Shown here: positions 24,831 to 28,538 of the stretch, one piece after another
Numbering within the stretch: the stretch's first letter is position 1
Layout of the letters: every line of letters starts with the position of its first letter
NCBI GenBank assembly: GCA_029933115.1
Contig: JAOZOT010000002.1
Coordinates: 1 to 28,538 of the forward strand
Source: Anaerolineae bacterium
Lineage (GTDB): Bacteria; Chloroflexota; Anaerolineae; E26-bin7
Direction: 5' to 3'
DNA length: 28,538 nt
Notes under the pieces: model-generated
What the model was told of the DNA's origin: nothing
The model's database searches: none
What the model saw: the letters and a program-made list of their open reading frames with translations, nothing else
Translations under genes and position numbers: made by a program

Positions 24831-24862
24831 GGCCCCTGCTCTGGCTTCAAGAGCGGAGGGCC
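24831..24862 (-). other. Imperfect intercistronic hairpin
   Basis: In the 120 bp between the Wzc-like and AsnB-like genes, GGCCC/GGGCC outer arms (24831-24835, 24858-24862) and GCTCT/AGAGC inner arms (24838-24842, 24850-24854) can pair around a 7-base loop, with a small internal loop. No U-run follows on the transcribed strand, so it does not look like a terminator. It could be an mRNA stability or processing element, or chance. Confidence 0.3.
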
Positions 24863-24903
24863 TGAAGAGGCCACCCGGCAAACAAGCTACAGATAAGTGT
24901 CTC

Positions 24904-26841
24904 CTACTTTGCCCCATCCCCTCCTTCGGCCGCCTGGCCTGCCGCCGCCACACTTTCGGCCGGCTCAGCCTCGACGCCCTGTTCCAGAGGGAGATGCCAT
25001 TCCTCCGCCACCTCTCCGCCAAAACGCTGCTCGATCAGGCGCAAGGTCTCCAGGGCCATGCCAATGCGGTCTCGCAACTCCTCGTCCTTGGCGCTCATCG
25101 GCCGACCCTCCGGCCACACCCTGTTGATCTCCTTCTCAAGCTCGCTGCTGAGGCCCTGACTCAGCAGCGGGGCAAACTCTCTCAAATTACCCCGTCCCGA
25201 ACCTACGGCCTCCAAGGCGCTGGAGGCCAAGTCCACCAGAGGCCCCAATCCTTCCTCACCGACAACCGGAGGAGCAACAACGGGCCTGAAGCGACGGCGC
25301 GGAAGCAAGGTCCATCCACCCGACCTGGCTCTGCTGAAAAGGATGCCCATGATAGGAGCCCCCTCATAGGCCAACAGCCGTTCCTTGGCTCTCGCGGCAT
25401 CCTCCAGGGTCGTATAACCGTCTCGCACCACCAGCAAAGTGCCCTCAACCAAACCCGAGAGGATGGCCGTATCAGGAGCCAGAAGCACAGGCGGGCTATC
25501 GAAAATGACAATATCCGCCTGATCTCTGAGAGCCTCGAGCAGCCCAATCAGGCGCGGCGAGGTCAAAGCAAGAGCCAAGTCCAAAGGCGGTCTGCCGGCA
25601 GCCAGGAGGCTCAAGTTGGGGATGTTCGTCTCCTGAAGGGCCTTCGACAGCGACGGGGCGTGGCCGAGCAACAACTCACACAGGCCATAATCGTTGGGCA
25701 GGCCAAAAACCTCGTGGAGGTCGGGGGTACGCAAGTCCGCATCCACTACAATGACCCGCTGTCCCCCGAAGGCGATAACTGTTCCCAGACCGGCCACGAC
25801 AGCCGTCCTGCCTTCTCGGCGGCCCGGACTGGTGACCAGGATAGTTGACACTGCCCGGCGGGAAGGGGTGAGGAAGATATTCGCCCTCAAAAGGCGCAGA
25901 GCTTCGGCCTCGGACGAGTCAAGGGCAATGTCGGTGCTGATGTGCCCATCCTCTTGCGGCAACCGGGGCATAAGGCCCACAACCGGTAAATCGAGAAGGT
26001 CACGGTCCTTATATAACCCCCAGCGCAAAGTGTCGTCCAGGAACTCGATGATAAAGGCCGCTCCCAGGGCCAGGGCCAACCCGGCCGCCCCGGCCACCAG
26101 CAATATCAACCTGGCTCTGCTGGAGATGGGCCGGGTGGGTTCAACGGCCGGTTCGACGATGGTCAGGATGTTGGTCGAGCTATTAATCAGCGATTGCAGC
26201 AGCGAGGCGTATGTAGATTTATAATTGGTCGCCACCGCTTCCAGGCCAGAAAGCCTGCGCTGCGCTTCTTCAATTTCAGCCGCCGAGGTCAAGTTAGGAA
26301 GAGAATTATTAAGCTCCCTTATCTCCCTCTCCACGTCCTTGATCTTCACCTCAAGGTCGGCCAACTGCTCCCGGATGAAAGCCTGCTGTCGCTGGCTGTC
26401 TTCCACGGAAGTGGGGCTCTGCCGGATCAGCTCATCGGCCAGGGCGTTGGCGATAAGGGCGGCCGCCTGGGGGTCGGTATCGGTCACCATGATCTCCAGA
26501 AGCTGGGCTTCCGGGCTAACCCAGGCCGTTATCTGTTGGGCCAGGGCTTCGGGCGACCTTTCCAGGCTCAGCCTCTGAATGACCGCCTGGGTGATGGGGC
26601 GCCGCTTGACCAGCACTGTATAGGCCCGGGCCAGACTGGCACTGGCCCTCATCAAGCTTGGATCAGGGCTGGGCTGCTGCAAGGTGGTGCCCACCATCAA
26701 AGTGACCTTGGCCTGATACAAGGCCGGTTGCCTGGAAAGGAAGTGGTAACTAATGCTTGTGGGTATGATCACCCCTATGACGAGCAGCCACCACCAACGC
26801 TTAACGACGTTAAAATACTGACGCAGTTCCACTTTTCCCAT
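24904..26841 (-). CDS. Wzz/BY-kinase-like chain-length protein with degenerate Walker A
   Basis: This 645-residue fusion has a Wzz-like part: a helix at about 17-36, a periplasmic region with a coiled segment at about 150-205, the proline-rich EPAVEPTRPISS, and a second helix at about 244-266. A cytoplasmic ParA/CpsD-like ATPase domain follows. Its Walker A reads SPGRREGRT (338-346), with arginine 345 (AGG) where BY-kinases have the lysine of GKT/S. Walker A' is VIVVDADLRTPD and Walker B is DIVIFDSPPVL. No tyrosine occurs after residue 492, so the C-terminal tyrosine cluster that BY-kinases autophosphorylate is absent; an alanine- and glutamate-rich tail of about 130 residues replaces it. It probably controls chain length, perhaps without kinase activity. 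GGAG lies about 9 bases before the ATG. Confidence 0.87.
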   Translation of the reverse strand: MGKVELRQYFNVVKRWWWLLVIGVIIPTSISYHFLSRQPALYQAKVTLMVGTTLQQPSPDPSLMRASASLARAYTVLVKRRPITQAVIQRLSLERSPEALAQQITAWVSPEAQLLEIMVTDTDPQAAALIANALADELIRQSPTSVEDSQRQQAFIREQLADLEVKIKDVEREIRELNNSLPNLTSAAEIEEAQRRLSGLEAVATNYKSTYASLLQSLINSSTNILTIVEPAVEPTRPISSRARLILLVAGAAGLALALGAAFIIEFLDDTLRWGLYKDRDLLDLPVVGLMPRLPQEDGHISTDIALDSSEAEALRLLRANIFLTPSRRAVSTILVTSPGRREGRTAVVAGLGTVIAFGGQRVIVVDADLRTPDLHEVFGLPNDYGLCELLLGHAPSLSKALQETNIPNLSLLAAGRPPLDLALALTSPRLIGLLEALRDQADIVIFDSPPVLLAPDTAILSGLVEGTLLVVRDGYTTLEDAARAKERLLAYEGAPIMGILFSRARSGGWTLLPRRRFRPVVAPPVVGEEGLGPLVDLASSALEAVGSGRGNLREFAPLLSQGLSSELEKEINRVWPEGRPMSAKDEELRDRIGMALETLRLIEQRFGGEVAEEWHLPLEQGVEAEPAESVAAAGQAAEGGDGAK

Positions 26842-26901
26842 GTCTCTTCTCCAACTCCGCTACTTACCCGATTCGGACATTGGTCTCTAAAAAGACCGCT
26901 G

Positions 26902-26929
26902 ATAATTTACCACCAAGGCATTAAGCCAA
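26902..26929 (-). promoter_or_regulatory. Weak promoter candidate upstream of the Wzc-like gene
   Basis: In the 176-bp gap, the largest in the window, the minus strand has TTGGCT (26924-26929) and AATTAT (26902-26907), 16 bases apart. Each matches the sigma-70 consensus at only four of six positions. The gap also holds a 5-bp inverted repeat at 26882-26897. The position suits an internal promoter, but the match is poor. Confidence 0.2.
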
Positions 26930-26973
26930 GTCTTCTCCTTCCATCGGTTCTGCTTTCGAGGCCGAGAAAGTGG

Positions 26974-26996
26974 GCTTGAGAGGGTACCCCTCAAGC
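26974..26996 (-). other. Hairpin downstream of the radical SAM gene
   Basis: GCTTGAG and CTCAAGC form a perfect 7-bp stem around 9 bases that can pair a little further. It lies 22 bp after the radical SAM stop. No uridine run follows in the transcript, so a rho-independent terminator is doubtful; transcript end protection or attenuation is possible. Confidence 0.3.
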
Positions 26997-27017
26997 TCCC
27001 CGGGCCTCGCGCAAGCC

Positions 27018-28481
27018 CTAACTCCTCATCCAGCTCAGGTGCTGGAGACCGATGCTGAAAGCCGACCTCAATGTGGCCAGATTGCTCACGCTCTTGAGAA
27101 AAGTCCAGATCGGGCCGGGACGCATGGCCCACTCTCTGAAAGCCCGCTGCGCGGCCCGCTCCAGTTGCTCGGCCGAGAGGCCGGGATAATCCAACACAGT
27201 GGAACGGTCCATGTCCACCTCTTCCCAGCGTGTGCCCGGCCGAAACCAACCGTTTTCCAGGACCTCAAAGAAGAAGGGGGTGCCCGGATAGGGAGCCGCA
27301 ATGTGGAAGAGGGCCAGGTCCAAAGGAAGTTTCTTGGAAAAGTCAATTGTCTGTTGGATGGTCTCCTCTGTCTCCCCCGGCAGGCCGATGATAAAATAGC
27401 CCCAGTTTTTGATGCCCGCCGCTTTGCTCCAGCGCAAGGCCCGCTCGGCTTTCTCCAGAGAGATTCCCTTGCGGGCACGCTTGAGAATCTCTTCGCTACC
27501 GGACTCGATTCCCCAGGAGATCATCCAGCAGCCCGATTTTCCCATGAGTTGCAGCATCTCCTCGTCCACAAAGTCCACGCGGCTGTTGCACGTCCAGCGG
27601 ATTTTCAAGCCCTCTTTGAGGATCAAATTGCACAGCCCCATCACCTGCTGCCGGTCCACCGTAAAGAGATCGGCGTACATGTGGACGTTGTGAATCCCCA
27701 GGTCCTTGAGCAGCCACAGCTCCTCCATGATGTTTTCGGGTGAGCGCACCCGCACGGAGTACTGATAGCTGACGTGTTTGATGCAAAAGCGACAGCCTGC
27801 CGGGCACCCTCGGCTGGTCACCACAAAAGTGTAGGGGCCCTTGAGCATCGGAACGCGATACTTGTCCAGCGGTAACAGGTGATGGAGGGGCAGAGGTAAA
27901 TCATCCAGACTGGGGATGAAAGGTCGGTCGGCGTTGACCACGATTTGCCCATCCCTTCGACCAGGCTCAGGGCAGGCTCGCCGCCAAGCCAGCCCCTGCA
28001 CGTGGCTCAAGTCCACCGCCCCTTCTCCCTCCGCTCCGGCCTCCTCCAGGGTATCTATCAACTCTCGCAAAGTCAACTCCGGCTCACCGCGCAGCACAAA
28101 GTCCAAACAGGGAAAAGGCTCCATAGTCTCTCGTGTCAGGGGAGTGACGTGGGTGCCAAAGGCGATGGTCCTGGCCCCGACGGATCGGGCCAGGAAAACA
28201 CCGTACATGTCGTTGGTCAAGGTGGGAGCCGTGACCTGGGTGACGTAGTAGCGGGGCCGCTTAGCGCGGAGCAGTTGCTGGAACTCTTCCCAGCCCATCC
28301 GCTCAGCGATGGCGTCAATGATCTCCACCGTGTAGTCGGGATGCAGCATGGCGGCCAATTGGGCTAACGACACCTGAGGCCAGATCATGTTCTCACGGGA
28401 GCGACGCCCAACGCGGTGCTGGCTGCGAATCCAGACGCCGCCGTCGGGAGCCGGCGGGTTGACCAAAAGCACGTCAACCAC
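27018..28481 (-). CDS. B12-binding-domain radical SAM protein
   Basis: The 487-residue protein has an N-terminal cobalamin-binding-like Rossmann domain (DVLLVNPPAP, IAFGTHVTPL at 107-114, DFVLRGEPE). The radical SAM core has SRGCPAGCRFC (223-233); C226, C230 and C233 would hold the 4Fe-4S cluster. Later motifs are MYADLFTVD, ISWGIESGSEEILKRARKG and GYFIIGLPGETEETI. Relatives include BchE- and HpnJ-like enzymes and C-methyltransferases; the reaction here is unknown. Residues 169-176 (ACPEPGRR) are an in-frame mini-repeat insertion between GLAWRR and DGQIVVN. The start is GTG at 28481, where the Rossmann domain begins. GGGGAGG lies 17 bases upstream, which is far, and the frame stays open to the window edge, so an earlier start outside the window is possible. 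Confidence 0.83.
   Translation of the reverse strand: MVDVLLVNPPAPDGGVWIRSQHRVGRRSRENMIWPQVSLAQLAAMLHPDYTVEIIDAIAERMGWEEFQQLLRAKRPRYYVTQVTAPTLTNDMYGVFLARSVGARTIAFGTHVTPLTRETMEPFPCLDFVLRGEPELTLRELIDTLEEAGAEGEGAVDLSHVQGLAWRRACPEPGRRDGQIVVNADRPFIPSLDDLPLPLHHLLPLDKYRVPMLKGPYTFVVTSRGCPAGCRFCIKHVSYQYSVRVRSPENIMEELWLLKDLGIHNVHMYADLFTVDRQQVMGLCNLILKEGLKIRWTCNSRVDFVDEEMLQLMGKSGCWMISWGIESGSEEILKRARKGISLEKAERALRWSKAAGIKNWGYFIIGLPGETEETIQQTIDFSKKLPLDLALFHIAAPYPGTPFFFEVLENGWFRPGTRWEEVDMDRSTVLDYPGLSAEQLERAAQRAFREWAMRPGPIWTFLKSVSNLATLRSAFSIGLQHLSWMRS
27951..27984. repeat. Dispersed palindromic-type mini-repeat inside a coding region
   Basis: Minus-strand sequence beginning GCCTGCCCTGAGCCTGG and ending TCGAAGG resembles a widespread short repeat (consensus like GAGCCTG...CTGAGC...GTCGAAGG) known from intergenic and intragenic sites in many bacterial genomes. 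Here its 24-bp core (27954-27977) adds eight codons in frame to the radical SAM gene. I see no other full copy in the window. Confidence 0.6.
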
Positions 28482-28538
28482 GCTTCGGAGCCGATCCTCC
28501 CCAGAGGCGTTGCGTATGGCCGCGCTTACGTCAGGAAA
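28482..28538 (-). other. Upstream edge of the window
   Basis: These 57 bases hold GGGGAGG about 17 bases before the radical SAM GTG. Stops in two minus-strand frames near the edge could be the end of a further upstream gene. Nothing more can be supported. Confidence 0.2.

Noticed and set aside
24780..24917. A 45-codon minus-strand frame between the Wzc-like and AsnB-like genes, ending in an ATGA overlap with the AsnB-like start
   Set aside because: No family resemblance, its ATG directly abuts the purine-rich sequence that would serve as ribosome site, and it begins inside the upstream gene. The ATGA match can arise by chance.
24994..25848. A 284-codon plus-strand open frame
   Set aside because: It is antisense to the ATPase domain of the Wzc-like gene, low in hydrophobic structure, and shows no recognisable motif.
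26974..26996. Rho-independent terminator after the radical SAM gene
   Set aside because: The stem is good but no uridine run follows on the transcribed strand, so I list it only as a hairpin.
26194..27743. Two overlapping plus-strand frames of about 260 codons spanning the largest gap
   Set aside because: Both are mostly antisense to well-supported genes and neither has a convincing start site or domain.
1..28538. CRISPR array, tRNA, rRNA, transposase or phage genes
   Set aside because: No regularly spaced repeats, no cloverleaf-like or ribosomal sequence and no mobile-element protein were seen on either strand.

Overview
This 28.5 kb window is one continuous surface- or exo-polysaccharide biosynthesis locus. 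All 22 recognisable genes lie on the minus strand, so transcription runs from about 28.5 kb down to 1. Junctions are very tight: ATGA or TGATG overlaps, abutting stop/start codons, and no gap longer than 176 bp. This suggests one long operon or a few overlapping ones. I see no tRNA, rRNA, CRISPR array, transposase or integrase. The organism is probably a Chloroflexota (Anaerolineae-like) bacterium. That is an inference from three things: several GT-C membrane glycosyltransferases interspersed with GT4/GT2 enzymes, frequent GTG/TTG starts, and a dispersed mini-repeat (translated ACPEPGRR) that I associate with such genomes. No species can be named.

Layout, in order of transcription. (1) 28481-24904: a B12-binding radical SAM protein carrying an in-frame repeat insertion, then a fused Wzz/BY-kinase-like protein whose Walker A lysine is arginine. 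(2) 24783-21684: an asparagine-synthetase-like protein whose N-terminal cysteine is serine, then a GNAT/FemAB-like acyltransferase. (3) 21616-15920: a flippase-GT4 pair present twice in tandem. (4) 15904-14388: a left-handed beta-helix acyltransferase and an SGNH-like hydrolase. (5) 14388-9466: GT2, GT4, a Wzy/WaaL-like polymerase or ligase, GT2, and a GT4 cut off after 149 residues. (6) 9439-49: two paired GT39-type membrane transferases, a full-length GT4 that is the close relative of the cut-off one, and four more multi-pass GT-C-like proteins. The last of these (49-723) is only half length.

How the genes may work together (inference from families). GT2 and GT4 enzymes would build a lipid-linked oligosaccharide on the cytoplasmic face. 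Two Wzx-like proteins would flip it and the Wzy-like protein would polymerise or ligate it outside. The Wzz/kinase-like protein would set chain length. GT-C enzymes would add sugars from polyprenyl-phosphate donors on the outer face. The acyltransferase, GNAT, SGNH and AsnB-like proteins would decorate the polymer. No priming phosphoglycosyltransferase, Wza-type exporter or nucleotide-sugar biosynthesis gene is in the window, so those must be elsewhere.

The most interesting features are the two degenerate catalytic sites in adjacent genes (AsnB-like and Wzc-like), and the module duplications. The latter include a 447-bp direct repeat that brackets two membrane glycosyltransferase genes.
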